Source: Lottia gigantea
Lineage: Eukaryota; Mollusca; Gastropoda; Lottiidae
Length of the DNA stretch: 64,000 nt
NCBI RefSeq assembly: GCF_000327385.1
Contig: NW_008709380.1
Span: 696,911 to 760,910, forward strand
Direction: 5' to 3'
The position numbers and the translations under genes are program-made. Of this stretch, positions 1-14,944 are shown piece after piece (the stretch's first letter is position 1; each line of letters begins with the position of its first letter). The notes below the pieces were generated by a model that was not told the origin of the DNA, ran no database searches, and was given only the letters and a program-made list of their open reading frames with translations.

Positions 1-3000
1 TGCATATTCATGTAGAATAGATATATTTATAAGTTGCTTTGATATCGGCCCTATCATATCATTTAATATTCTTGCAGTTAGGAGCAATATACCAATCCTT
101 CTATACTTTTCCCGCACGTCTTTTAAAAACGAACACGTTGCACCACGTTTTTTTTAAGAAGGCCCCGAGCGGAACGTTCGATTTTCCTTTCTGATGTCTT
201 ATTGACGATTAGTTAAAGATTCACAATATATACAAAAATGAATTTAAAAAAAATACAGCATATTATTGTCCTGACAAAACTTTTTGTAATTTTTAACTAG
301 AGAAGGTTTGAAGTAAAAAAGAACACCCCTTCGTGGTAATGCACGAATTCATTGTACTTTTGCACGTTTTGCTGCCGCATTTAATCATAGTCTGAGGTAA
401 GCTTCACTTGTTTATTCAAAACACCAAAACAATTTAGCTTGTGGTGGTGGAGATTCGCTAAGGTCAGTGGCGCTTTAGAAATTGCAACAATGAAAGTGGG
501 ACTTCAGCTTATTTACTTGACAAAGCCTGGTCTAAGGTTTTGATATCCGCCACATAATGTTGTCTAACAGTCAGTAGAATCAACAGTCACATTTCATATT
601 GACCACATTGGTTGATATAATTCTAAACCTTATATGAAACGATGTACTTTCACTTTGATATTACAAATATTATACCCACATTGACCGACTCAAATAGTGT
701 ATTTGGTCGAGTTGCTAATTAATACCAAGGTGTAAGTACCAGGATTAGTAGTACTTCCGGATTGTATTCATCAAATGGATTAAGTGTCTTCTTTGATCAA
801 AGCAAAATTTACTTGGTTTATCTTCTGTTCAAGCATTGTGTACCCACATTAACATTCTGGTTTATATTGATATGTCGCTTTCTTCTTTTCTAGGTTAAAA
901 ATACATTGTTTGTTATGTAAGATACTTTCTGTTTATAAGCTGGAAATGGAATGAAAAGCTGCTCATATACTCATCCAGACAAGATTGATTAATTGTTACT
1001 ATCCTACCGAGTTAATTTGATATATGAGAATTCATCCTTTGAAAGAAGTATTTTTATTGTGATATCAACTGAAGCTTCAAGATTACCAGACCAAATCGCT
1101 AGCGACCTTTCTACTGACTGTCTTTCAAATAGTGATTAACATTTATACTCTACACATCTCTTTTCCGTATGTTTGTAAGCGTTCTGAATCAATCGTCCAA
1201 GTTGGGTAATGAATAAAGTGAAGAGTTCGACGTCGTTAAAGTTCTAGTCGTCACCTATAATTGTCATATAGACAATCCATCGAGTTAAGGACTTTCTAAT
1301 TTGTCTGTAGAAAGTTGGAAATAAAGCATTCAGTAAATCAGATGAGATCTAGTCGATGTCTCCAAGAGAATACTAACTCGTCACTGAGGTAATTAAAAAC
1401 ATTTCAAGACTTTAATGGTAATCAATCATACCGAACAAAGCCCTTTTTAATATCGCTTAATTGACTTCATCAGATTTCCCACGTATTTTTACTTTGGGTT
1501 CGGTAGATCTTAATTCATATTGGACGTAGTAAATAAAAAATACTAACATAGTCAAATATGGAGAAGAGAGTATGACTGAAACATCCAACTTCAGAAGACA
1601 GTCGTTCCTGCCTTGGTCACATAATTTGCTAGATTCTCTGTTTCGATTTTCACTCTAGAATTAAGATTGGTTAAAGGAAAAGAAAAAGTGAACTAAATTT
1701 TACAAAGATTAAAACATATTATAATAAGGATCCTCTTTAGCAGTTGGTCCTTATGCAAATCTCTTGGCATGAATCTTTCCCTAATTATTCATAACCATTT
1801 ACAGCAGGGTCGTCTGGAATGTATTTCAGTCAATTCGCTTTCAGCATAATCTATCCATCGTTTGCTATAACTTAGACTATTTCACTTTATTTTTAAATAA
1901 TTCTAATTTTATTTTTAAATAATTCTAGAGTACAATTTGTAGCTGATATGAATTCTTGCTAAAGCGGCTCATGCAATAGACTGGAATGTAAAACCATGAT
2001 TATATTTTATAGTTCCAGATGTTTCATCTGATCACCTTAATAATCTTTACCACTCGGACTCTTCACTACGCCATCAATCGAAATCTGATTTCATGGCCTT
2101 GATTCAAATCCTATAACGTTTATGAAACCTTCAACATGAACTTAACGCATTACCTGACAGTTCCCTTGTGATATTCAAATCAAGAAATATCATGGTAGCC
2201 ATTCACTGAGTATTATCACACTTAATCTGAGTCGTCATGAGACAGGAAATTAATACAGATCATAAACTGTATCATTTATTCAGAATTTAAAATCAAATTA
2301 TTGGCATGTCCGCACATCTCTTCAATTCACCGAGGGAGAAGGGTTTTAATGGACCATTACTAAGTCTTCATTTTAAGGATAACGCTGTACTTAATTTACC
2401 ATTCTGAACACTGAAGTTCATTAGTCTTATGATCCGTGATAAGAATCTTGTGTGGTTGTATGAAATGATGCATACAATTTTCAACAGTATTATGGAATAT
2501 AAATGTTCAGTGTTCTCATAAAATTCTTAAAGAATATGTATAATTACTGCATTTTATTGATATTAAATATTCAAGAAACTCAGGACGTGATGTCGACCTC
2601 ATTTTATAACTCGTTCTGTTACCTCACAGTAAGCCATTAAGATAATTGTTATGTTCTAAAAAAGGAATTTCTCATACTGAGATAAACTCATTATTAGCAC
2701 ACATAAATAATGTCCTAGTGCTCAGTACTTAAGAGGCAAAATTTTCTTTTCGCACACTGTATGGCGTTATCCGTCTGCATTAACCTTATCCGGTTCAGAT
2801 AAGTAGGACACAAAAACTTCATTTAATTTTATAAAAAGGTTTCAAAATAGTTTTTTTAGATATCGAAGTATTCTATTCTATTTCTACCATTCCAATACCC
2901 GTCCAATGTCTTGTGGTGTATGTTAGTTCAGGAAAGATTCTTCTTTACCATTGTCATTCATGCCAAACGATGCTAGTTTTATTGGCGTATGACCGTTTCA

Positions 3001-4946
3001 GGTTTTAGTAATAAACAGATCACAGAACAAGTCAACGGTGCTCACATAAGCTGGTAACGTTTTCGATGCACATACACAGGCAAGAAATCCTCTATATTAA
3101 ATTGTCAGATAGTAAAAGACTGAAGTATGTTTTGTTTATTACCGAAAAGTCAAATATTTACTTACTATTGCTATTAAATACTATTGAAATGTGTATGATT
3201 CAGGCGACGTTATAAAATAATGCAGTTACCGAACTTAATTTTATCTCAAATAAGACTAACAAAGGTAATTTTCACATAGAAAGGCATAGCAAAAAAATGT
3301 AAAGCATGTAAAAAAAAACGGGCGTAAATGATATATAGGTCTCGAGTGAATCTTGTAGGTCTTCATGAAGAAGATATTTAGTAACAATCTGAAGATACCA
3401 GACTATCTTTAAGTTATTGTATTTGTACCCTCCAATTAATATCTTATTACGATATTGTCGGTCCACATCGACTGAAAGTACACTTCAAAGCTTATCAAAT
3501 GCTTATTATGTTGAGTAAATTTGACGATCCTTCAGCTATAGTACCAGACAAAATCGTTATATCATCAGACACTCTTAGTTTTAACTTAATAATGAAATAT
3601 TAGATTATTGAATGGATATACAAATAAATTGTTCAATCAAGTTTACAAACCTTCGCAAATACCAGCGGAGCACACATACCAAATATGTATTCAGCTCATC
3701 TCACTTGAAGGAATTTTATGAAAGACTAATCATTTAAGTCTACAATACTTTCTTATTTACATGTCTACAGTAACAATAACAATATCAGGTCTCTGGAATT
3801 AAAAATATGTAATCGTTAGTGATGGCTACTGCAGTTGGACAGAAGGCAACTACAATTTTCATTTCAACGATCCAATTTGATTGGGTTTTTTTGCGGATGC
3901 AGAATGCATATATTGCATATCAAACTACACCCAAATATTTGTACACGTTTTTCGTAATTAGAGCATCAGATATGTCTCAGTGGGAAAGACCCCTGCCTGG
4001 GGAACGGCTGATCCGTTTCTAACATTTTTAACCTCGTGTTCCCATGCAGGTAAAAGTAACGATACACCGATTGTTATGTCGGTTTGCGCGTTTAAGATTC
4101 CTTGACAGTTGAAAATCGAGAACTAGTTGGCTGCTCATGAGATTCATACCGCTGTCAATGTAAAATCATTTTATAGTTTGATAGCAGGCTAGGCTCGTTA
4201 TTGCGTTACTCTCCTTCATTTTTGTGGCTGAAGCAGAAATCTCTCATTGAGTTCCTATTCATAAAATTGGTTCATATAGTAGAACTATATAACATGTTAA
4301 CTTTCTTTGAAAATATATTATTGCGTGTCTGCAAAATATTGTCAATTTGTCACATTCACTCATTTTTTCATCTGTCGTAGCATAATTTGAATTAGATCTA
4401 CGACCTTCATAAAATGAGATAAAGCACCTGCTCAAACAAAAACAGATTTATAATCCTAGATACAATGTAATTTTTTTAAATTACTCTGTTTACAATGGAT
4501 ATTTATGTAATAACTTCAACTTTTATAGAATATAAATTCTATGATATTTGTCTCTGCTTTTCATGCACATTTATATCTGCCTTTCATCAAAAGAGGCACT
4601 TTCAAAAATGGTGAAAAGGGGAACACTTCCAAACAATATTGCTTAAACTAATTTCGTTAACATATGATAATTGATTATCAAGTAATTTTGAATATCAACT
4701 GACATTCCGAGAAAGTGGGTTTATTTCAACTGTCGATTTATCACATCTCACCTAATCCGTCGCTGACAAAGTGCATATGCGAGTAACTATATTCCGACTG
4801 AGCTCTACGTTAAGATCCAATTCATGCTTTGAAATTAAATCTGATCAACTGTGACGTTGCTTCAGATTCTCAAAGATTCCACCTTATTTTAGCAGTCGTA
4901 AAGTCGAATTGGTCTGAGCTTCTTCCAGCTGGATACAGGCGTATAA
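1..4946. other. AT-rich tract with no supported gene
   Basis: Only short frames without domains or splice-site support. Apart from the small duplication near 1.9 kb, I see no repeats or RNA genes. Confidence 0.6.
1886..1927. repeat. 22-bp tandem duplication
   Basis: tttatttttaaataattcta occurs twice, 22 bp apart, in an otherwise featureless AT-rich stretch. Confidence 0.8.
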
Positions 4947-5219
4947 CAGTGGGAAGGTGTGGTTTTCACAAATGTTACCACCGTGGGAAGGTGTGGTTTT
5001 CTCTAATGTTACCACGGTGGGAAGGTGGGGTTTTCTCTAATGTTACCACAGTGGGAAGGTGTGGTTTTCTCGAATGTTACCACAGTAGGAAGGTGTGGTT
5101 TTCTCTATTATTACCACAGTGGGAAGGTGTGGTTTTCTCTAATGTCACCACAGTAGAAAGGTGTGGTTTTCTCGAATGTTACCACAGTAGGAAGGTGTGG
5201 TTTTCTCTAATGTTACCAT
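4947..5219. repeat. 34-bp G-rich minisatellite, 8 copies
   Basis: Eight head-to-tail 34-bp units, each close to cagtgggaaggtgtgg followed by ttttctctaatgttacca, differing at a few positions. Because 34 is not a multiple of three, an open frame across the array (4829-5278, plus strand) cycles through three peptide phrases every 102 bp. That frame is a by-product of the repeat, not a gene. Each unit puts three short G-runs on the plus strand. Confidence 0.92.
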
Positions 5220-8200
5220 CAGCAAAATTGATTAGAAAAAATACGGTCGTGATATATAGTACGTGCTGCATTTCATAGATATAAGACCATTGCGATTGAT
5301 CAGAATTTGAACACTTAATTTTCATGCGGATTGTGCTGTAGAAACAAAGGTCATCAACTACCAAAGTCTCCACACTTTTGTTTTTCTGTTGAAAATAATG
5401 ACATCACTTACAGCACTCTAAACGTTTTAAAAATCACATTATTCTCCACATTACATAGAGGATATTGTATTACATTTGCTTTCTTCTCCAAACATTTACA
5501 AAATTACAGTAATTTGACAAAACGCTGGCTGATTATTAGGTCACCCTGAAGCGATAATACAATGTAACAGATAATTAAAAGTATCAACTTTTCCTGTTCA
5601 TTGTTCCAGTCCTAGTGATTAATTCCATTTTTGTGATTCGATATAATGTCAGTGTAATCAGCAATACTGTGAAACCTTGGAAATAATCAGATTCCTTCCA
5701 GCGGATTTCTCTTTTTTTCCATGTAAATCATACATTACAAATCCCACATGATTATGGCATCGACTGCTATAACTAAGTCGAGAAAATGACTGTGTACTTC
5801 TAGCAGCTGTATGGATTTATTCCTCAACCAGATGAACGAGATAAGATGCCTTAAGAACTTTGCTAAATGGCCACAAATGAATCCAGAGGGAATAGTGATT
5901 AAAAATATCTTCCTGGTGTATTCATAGTCGAGCGATATATATTCACATATCCCCATTATAACCTTAACAGGCTACAACCGTCTTAGTTGCGGACTGAAAA
6001 GGCGAAAGCACTTGAAGTATTCTTCCATTGACCCAAATCACATTGGAGTACAAGAGATAACTGTGAACACATTTTAGTGGGATTTGGTTTAAAGTCCGTA
6101 AGTAGTTATACCTAGACGGAATGAGGGTACACCTAAAGCCTCAATTTGCACAAATCGGCTTTCCCCTTCAACGTCTTCAATGATGTCACTATGACAAAGG
6201 GCAGTCGATCCAAAGGAAGTTTCTAGGTAAGTGACGCACGTTTTTCTAGAATTATAGGATCCACAGTACGGGGTATCGGAATTGTGCAAATGGAAGCTGT
6301 AAAAGACAATGCATTCAATTATCAAACCTTTGGGTTATCAATGTAAAACGATTGAAAGCATCGCTCGACTGTATTACAAAATATAATTTAAAGAGATGAA
6401 GTTGAGTGGTCGATTGATATTATTTATTCTATTTGAGACAGAGGTGGAATATAATTCGAGAGCAGTTCGTAGAAATTAAGAATCATACAACAACGGAAAA
6501 AAAAGTGGTCAACATTACACAACGAGGATAAAACTATGTATGTCTTATACAATTCATATTATTAATAAAATCAAAAGCGCATTAAGTTCTAGTATCAACA
6601 ACACAGTTGGAATTGTGTTTGCACAAATGAATTAATATTGAAAATTGAGGTCACTTTGCTTGCAGCTAGATGATGAACTATATGTTCTTATTATATTAAT
6701 GTTTACTCTTTTCAATACCAACTACATTTCTGACAGAAAACAAACATTCAGATTAATGGAAAATGCATTTGGAAAACAGTAGCTTGGCGAAATGATGACA
6801 ATACAATTCTTAGGTCCATGTTAGCATAAGAAATTAAATGGGTCGCATTGAATAGACAAATCACGCTATCTCTTAATTAATTTGAAATTGGAGAGGACGG
6901 CTCTGGTATTGATAACCCAATAACGAATTGTCACCCCTGCTTTACAATTCTCGTTAAAAATAAGTTTGCACACGCAATGAAAGAATTAAAGAGAGTATAA
7001 ACGTAACCATTATTGAACAGATTTGTAAATCTATATCGACCAAGGAAATATCTCAAATGGTTTTTCGATCTTCTGAAGTATCTGAAGAAACAAGCTAATA
7101 GCCCAGATGCTCCCAATGAACCATATCAGAGATTATAAGCATCCTTGCACGACAGCACTCTTCCTACCCAGTTACTCGGTGATATAAAGTCGTTTGAAAT
7201 TTGGTATCCAGTTTACAATGGAAATATACGATTTAAGAAGATGGCTAGATTGTTCAGAGCAAATGTAAACCACTTTTTCATCATTCCGTGCCTTCAATTT
7301 TCGATCCCATTGTAAGTGTCGATCAACGATTATGTCTCGCGTGTTTCTTTTTATTAGAAATATTTACACAACCATATAATCAATTCTGTAAATAAACAAA
7401 TTTACTTTAAAATTCCATGATTAAAATAGAAGCTTGTTTTATAACACACAGGCATAACGTGGTAGTAGAATAGATTCAGATTTCCGTGAACCTTTCCATT
7501 TTTTGCTGTTAGTAAAACAATGGGAGCTACGTGCTTGTGGTAATGAACGTTAAGGAATGAACACGTTAACTAACTTAACAGCAAATTAGCACTGTTCATT
7601 TATATAATGAAAGGTCGAAGGTCATCAGCAAATAGATGGACAAAACTGATATCCATCGCAATCAACAATCATAGTAATAACATATCGCGGTCTACTGTCG
7701 AAATAAAGTACATTTGTTACATTGTTACTGTCCTTGATATCTTACATACATGTTCATCGCCTATGACTACAAAACTCGTAATGAAAAATACAGGAATTTC
7801 GTTAAAGACTATCGTACAATCGTTAAGAATATCGTCATCTACTGTCATACCGCTAGTTGCAATACAGTTGCTTACAGATACTACAATGCTCACTATCGCT
7901 CCAGGTAAGAGACAAGACAGTGTTTGACAAGTCTGCTGTAAGTAAAAAAAATAATTTGATTAGTTTGCCTTCCATTTATTTCATTGATGCTGATTTTATT
8001 GCAGTTTTTGTCAATTTGATTAATTTAATAACACTAATGTATAAAGGGTTTTTGCTAAGGGATATACAATGTACTGCTGTATCAATCTCATGTAAATTGA
8101 TGAATTTAATAATATCCCACTGTTATATTACATATATTAAATATATTGCGCTTTTCAGCTGCACTACGGTGTTGGGTCTACTGATTTAATTTAACTCAAT

Positions 8201-11200
8201 TAATTTTGAAAGCATGCTGTAATCGTTGTGAATATGTTAATATAATTTCAGAGGAAAACGTTACAGATATGATTTGAAGTGTAGATATGCTTCCAACCGT
8301 TTTGCACCTGACTAATTTAATGAAAAAGATCGCGTGAAAGGAGTCGATAAGAACAAGATGAAACGAAGATGGTGTCGATCTCATCAAGGTCATTTATGTT
8401 GCCGATTATAATTAACAGCGAAGATTGATGAGTTTTGTGGAAAGGTGTCTGCCGTCTGTGTGGCATTAATTCTGATTTCTATCGAATTATCATCGACATA
8501 ATTCAATTAAAAACATTCATTTTAGGATATTCCTGACCTTGACAAGGTAGAGTTTAATGGTCTCTGTGCACTTTCAAATCATAAACACGCGGAGTATATT
8601 ATATTTTCAGGTTGAAAAGTACCTGAAATTGTACTTGAGAGAATTATATAAAAACTGAGTATTAAAAAAGAACTGCTTGTGGTTATGATATAAATACTTT
8701 TTCTATGCGTCAAATTATGCGTACCGGAATCGCTGCAAGAAAAGTAGGCCTGTGTACTGAAAGGTATTGAAGCCAATCAGATTTTACTTAGATGTTGATA
8801 ATAGTGTCAAGTGTCATTGGTTTATTTCTCAACGAATTTCGAGAAACTGGGCAACCCCTTTAAAATATATGTCTAGTGAAAGGTACAGGCAAACTTTCAA
8901 ATCTGTGGACATCATTTTCCAATACAAGTTCGTCATGGCCCAATTTAGTTTAATGGCCTCTGTAGCCAACATGCAAATAAAATTAGAATCAAATTTCCTC
9001 AAAATTTATGATAGAACAGAAGCTGTTCTATCATCAATATAAAAGTTTATGTACAAAATTGAAGAAGCCATACAAATGTTGTATAAAGCCATAGAACTGT
9101 CTGCATTGATGACCCAGTGAGGATTCACGTAGCGGTAATTTTCTATTCATCCTTAAAAGGAACGGTTTGACCTTTATATTGATGTAGGAGAGTCAATAAA
9201 ACTGAAGTAAAATCCCCATTTCAGAAATAAAATCGACTTTGTTGAAATCTCAAGAAACTCGTTCAATTTGTTTTTACTGTAGAGGGCTTAAACAAACTTT
9301 TAGACTTGTTAATAGAGCTATGGATTGAGGTAGCCATTCACAGATCAAGTCTTCTCCACATTAGAATAAATATGGTATCCAAATATTGGCCTAATTTATA
9401 AAAAAAAAAGTCGACGAACTTTGCTTGTAATTTATTTGGGGATAAAAATTGGTCGACGAACTTTGCTGTCATTTAGAGTACATTATGAAAAGTGCAAAAC
9501 AATTAATGGAATTTCATCCATAAATATACGGGTATTAAAAGAAAGGCTGTTAATGTGTTGGCATCAAATAGTTAAATTTCAATGTAATTTTTGTCAAGGA
9601 CAACTTAATCATTACACTATCCAAATGTTCTCGCAAATGTACTTTTAGCATACACTTAAAAGAAATTAACTCCAAAGTCTCCTTTAAATGACCTGAACTG
9701 ATCTGAGTTTAACAAACTAGTATAATTATAGCCAGCACCAATAGCTGCTTGAATATCACCACTTTCTCACAATTAAATTAGGGAAAATTACCCCTTGACG
9801 AAGACCATAGTGTACAATGAAGTCTAAACTCCACGTAGAAATTATCGTCAACTCGAGAATTATCCAGTAAATAAAGTATTCTTGGTGGAATTAAGTCCTG
9901 GGTCTAGCTTCATCAAGATACACAGATCTGATAACATTAGAGCCACTGAAAGATATCAATCTATTTTTATTAGTTTTAGTATTGAACAAATCACTTGTTA
10001 TTTTCAGATTAACAACTGTCTACAGAACAACCAACTTTTTACCACCGAAATAAAAAAAAACTCATTCGTCTAAATTAAATTATAGTACTTTATTGGCTGC
10101 TGAACGTAAGGTCAACGTTTTCTGGAACCTCACTAAATTATCATGAGAATTGAATTGTATAGTGTTTTGTAGAAAGAAATCGAGATACGAACAGCTAATT
10201 AGATATTGATGAAATTTTGCACTGTCATTCATAAAGTTTCACAGGCACTCAGTCGTATTATTTGATTAGTTTACATGTACCGAGAAGGCAGATAGAATTT
10301 ATAGTAACTAGCTAGCAAGTTAGCCAAAGCTTACTTCGATTTAAATTGACATTCCGCTAACAAAAGAATCAACTTTGATCAAAAATGACTGAGAACTAAT
10401 TGGTTACTCGTGGAAACATAAAAAAAAAATTCTTCTTAAGTTAATACTGTCGCGTAGGGGTACTCTCTTAACGGAAGACATTTCAACGAAAGGACTGTAA
10501 AGACTGGTCTTAATAGTCAAGACAAGTTGAAATGTGGACATCTACCATAGAAAAACCATAGATTTCTGTAAACAGAGTGACTGGAATCAATCAAACCAAG
10601 GTCAAATATATCGTTGTTAATGATAATTATAGCATTGTTAGATTAGGACATCGAAAAAGTCGACACATAATCCAATTTTAAGGTGGTGTCCTTTATCAAC
10701 GCGACATAATTCTGAATTTCGTATGACAGCAATTGATTTCTTTTATTAATGAAGTCTTCAGTTTAAGAGTTCGAAGGTATACGTTATACACAACATGGTC
10801 AACTCAAGGATCCTGCAACCTCAATTTTAACTAGGAAGTTCCTTTTCGAAATAATGTGATGTTACTTATGTAACAATAAAAGAATCAGGCTGTGATAGTT
10901 AGAAACATACACTTTCTTTCCATTTAATTCTATTTTAGGATATTAGCAAGTATAAATCTCACAAGATTCAAATAATACAGACTCAATGCTTAGTAACTTT
11001 CTGATTGACTTTAGGTCATCATTGGTTTATCAAGTCTGCCATTTTCATGACTTTTGGTAATATGATATAATTTGAAAGTAAACCAACATTTAGAAAATCG
11101 CAAAAAATAGCCAGAGTTAATTGAAGAATGGTCTGGTATGTCTATATAACTAATTTACTATCTCTTTCAACATATATCATATCAAAAACCTTTATCTTGT

Positions 11201-13375
11201 CGTAAGATAGAAAATCGTGATAACAATCTATCACTGATCTGAATTCTTCTCTGAAGTTAGTTAGAAAATACCTATGTTTAACCTAGTAATCTACATACCT
11301 CTGGTTATTAAGCAACGGAATGCCTATTCTTTTAAGATTCCAAGAATGAGTAAAATCTTCCCAATAATTGTCAATCAGCGGATCCCCCAGTTTCAGCTAA
11401 CCATAACACTACAGTGACGGGCACATAGAACTTTGACCATCTGCTCTTCCGTTGCTTAAACCAATTCGGTTGTAATTTTTAAACCATGGATTTGAAATAT
11501 TGAAAATAAAAACAATTTAATTTGCTAGGATTGCAAATATATGAACTATGTAACCTTCTGAAAGAAAACATTTAGCTTTGATATACGCAACAAACGTCGC
11601 TATAGGATGTAATTATTAGTTATTATATAATATAAGAAGCCAAATTATATTTCTCTAAGTTCAAAAAAACTGTGTTACGTATGTCTCCCGTTACTTTTAT
11701 TTGACAAGAGTTAGACATAATATTATATTTTAATTTTAGTTTCCTTTTGAAAACCTACACACTTCAAATAAAATCCATTTTTCTCTGACTTTGTCTGACT
11801 TCCAGTTAAAAGTTTGTTTCAATCAATTTGACACTGGCACGTCTTCCGCTGCTCCTGTTTAAAGCCTATATATGAGACGAAATGTCTGTATTATGTAACT
11901 TGCAGTCTACAGAAGATACCCGTACCATCAAAATTCACGAAAGAAGTAGTAGTTGCGTTCATGGGTCAACTTTGAATTTGTTTTGCCGAAAAAAGTTTTC
12001 GTGAAAACCCTAAAAATACAAGATTACTTAAGCATACTACGCTTCATCAAAATCCAAGGTTTACTGTATTGTTGCTATTCATGCTACCATAGGTCCCTAT
12101 CTCGTATCTTACACCTTCGTGAGTAGGTCCGTGCCCTGAACCCTTATATCAAGAAAAAGGATTAAACAATATCGTTCAAAATTTTCTCTCTTATCTCCAA
12201 GCTGAACTTCAGTTAGACATTTGCTGAGCGTTATGTTGTCTGAATAAAATCCGAGGGAAATAACTCCATTGATATAAATAGTGCCATATCTAGTTCTGTA
12301 TTTGTATAGATTTGCCATTTAGTATAGAAAACAACGAACATATCACGTTCTATAAATATTAAAACATGGCAATGTATCGAATTAGATTCTCCAGACAGAA
12401 ATCTTAAAATTATAGGTCTCTTAACACATATTGTTATAAAGATTCCAAATAATATCACAAAAACAAGCAGTAATTGCGTAATCAAATAGAGATATCATTA
12501 TTGTTGAGAATACGATTGAAAGTTAATTCCAGAAAACCAAACCAAACAATATCATCACGAACCTATTTCTGGAATGTTTCGACGTTTCGGAAGAGGATAA
12601 TGATCAACCCCCAATATGGAATGCAAATAAATTGATTCGACAGTTATTGTGAATTGAAATCCGGGTTAAAAGATTTTATCAGCGAGTGATTCGGACAGAC
12701 CTTGTTATATTGTTTCAAAAATAAATTGGCTCGTCATATAGTTAAGGGTACAAGAAAGATACCGATACTACGGACACCAATAAGAACGATCGTGGCAATT
12801 GTAAAATTGTATAATATACATGCAGGAGGATATAATGGCTACCGCTTGATGGCTATCGACAGCATTGCGACGAAAATTCATAACTAACTTCAAAGAGAAG
12901 AGATTCTTGCCTCACAGAAAAAACGACACTGTTATCAAGCTTTAAGGTTTCAAAGTACAAATGGTGAGCTTATATCACCGATTTACATGATCTTGTTGAA
13001 CAAAATACATGAAATGAAAATATTATTTTCAGAAAAATCCCACTGTACAGACTTTATGTCGTGCAGTTTTTATTAATAAGGTAATGATATCATCTTTGAC
13101 ATTTGAAATGAAATAAAGGTATGTGGTAAACAAACTGCGTGTAAAAACTCTTACAGATTATCTCGTATTTATGATGTTATCAAAACTTTTCATTACAAAT
13201 GCATTTTTTGTATTTATCTTATCTATTTATGAAATGATACAAAAATACTGTTTATCCGCCATCTGTTGATTTTTCAATCCGGGGGAGATCTCAAATGAAA
13301 GTCGAACAACCTGTGAAATATAATGTTCTTTGTGCATTTCAAAATGCGATCAAATATGTAAAGGATGCCTGTGAT
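5220..13375. other. AT-rich tract with no supported gene
   Basis: Short frames only. One at 7607-7927 (plus) contains a good donor-like site (ccaggtaaga near 7903) but no recognisable protein. A 16-bp direct repeat (gtcgacgaactttgct) occurs near 9410 and 9452. Confidence 0.55.
9009..9033. repeat. Perfect 11-bp hairpin, 3-base loop
   Basis: TGATAGAACAG, AAG, CTGTTCTATCA: an exact stem-loop. No neighbouring gene suggests a function; it may be a chance palindrome or a small relic. Confidence 0.7.
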
Positions 13376-13636
13376 TTAGTTGGGTATTGTGCTAATTACC
13401 ATAAGGACTGCTTCCCAATTAAGCTCCTTTTTTCCCGTTAGAGCTAATTGTTTGAGATATCTATCATTTGGAGCCATTTTCCCCGTTTTGGCTATCAATT
13501 GACAAAAACAATATCTAGGGAACTGAAATGTTACCCGTTTAGGATGAGATGGGTTTAAAACAATATCATACATGCACATTTGAAGAAAATCGAGGGTACC
13601 AATGCTTTCAGATGCTGTTGGTGCTACAGCGGACAT
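13376..13636 (-). CDS. Orphan small ORF, unknown
   Basis: An 86-codon ATG-to-stop frame with a balanced amino-acid mix (for example TLDFLQMCMYDIV, TGKMAPNDRYLKQLALTG). It has no signal peptide, no recognisable domain and no convincing partner exons nearby. It is listed only because its composition is less hydrophobic and less biased than the other short frames of the region. A chance frame or an old processed remnant is equally possible. Confidence 0.15.
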   Translation of the reverse strand: MSAVAPTASESIGTLDFLQMCMYDIVLNPSHPKRVTFQFPRYCFCQLIAKTGKMAPNDRYLKQLALTGKKELNWEAVLMVISTIPN

Positions 13637-14944
13637 TAATTAACTGATAAAGAAATCCTGAATGTGCTACCAATTCGGCAATTCTAGTTTCTGTTCTGAT
13701 AAGATTAATATAAAGTGGAATTTAAAACTTGATATCATAGGGGGTTATTGTACGAAAAAAGACCTATCTTTATATTAAGAATAAACGATGCCTTGTCTTG
13801 TATTATTTGAATTAAGAGATGTCAAGGTTTGGGTGATTTATTCTCAGTTTAAAATTCCTGCAACTCAATGCCAATTTATTTAATTTTATTAATGTAAATA
13901 AACGTACTTTATGAATCATTCCCAGTGGTATGTTAACCTGTTGTTGCAGGCATTGAAGTACATGTATTTATAAGCTGCTATGTGCAAACCCATTCATCCT
14001 AGGAGCATAGATTTCTTAATATAAATGTATCATGATCTATCAATAAATTAATCGATTTCTAAGTTAGATTTCAGGGAATACTTATTTCAGGACTGATGCC
14101 ATGGCTATATACAGTATATTATATAACATGCAGTGTATGTTTGTGTGTGTGTCTTTTCAACTAAAATAATACTAATGACTAACTAATTTTCACATAATTA
14201 ATAGACTTATCTATTGCTCTGTGACCTAGGCCAGTGCTTTCATTGAGACTCTTCTCAATACACCCTAACGCCACATTAACATTGGAAGAGAAGTTGATTT
14301 TCGAATTTCCCGTGCAAAAGATTATTATTAATGTTTTACATGTTTTAGATAACATTATAAGGTTTCTTCTACAATAATTTAGGTATCACCAGGGTTTCAA
14401 TTTCTGTTTCTGAGAATCACAAAGCTGACAATAATGAGTAAGCGACATTGAGGAGTAGAGATCACCTCACTTGGTGTTGACCATGTAAATTGTTGGAACG
14501 TTGAGAGAAATATACCATAGAATACTCAGTTAAATAGCTAATAATGCTGTAGATAATATTATACCTTAACTTGTTTAGTTTCAAGTATCAATCGCGTCTT
14601 TATGCTTTTGGGTACCTTTAAAAAAATATGCCGATGCCATAATGAAGGATTTAACTCATTAACTATACGAAATCTCAATTAGTGAGTGGCAAGGAACCAT
14701 TGATCGCGACATCTTTCAGTTTAGATTCTAGACAAAAGACTTCACTTTCGATGGTGCGGATTTATAATTCAAAAAAGCTGTTAATTGAATTCATCATAGA
14801 AAGAGTGTGCTAGGTGCCAAAACACATTAAGTCAATTATAAATCCTGTTTTCTTTTGTCTGTGTTATAATTAAATTAAGTTGTTTTAAAGTGTTTCTACC
14901 GAATAGTATAATAAAGTATTCATTACGCAACTGAAGAGTAAGTC

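Noticed and set aside
4829-5278. 149-codon plus-strand frame with repeating WF/GRCGF peptide phrases
   Set aside because: It is the translation of the 34-bp minisatellite in cycling frames; no signal, domain or splice support.
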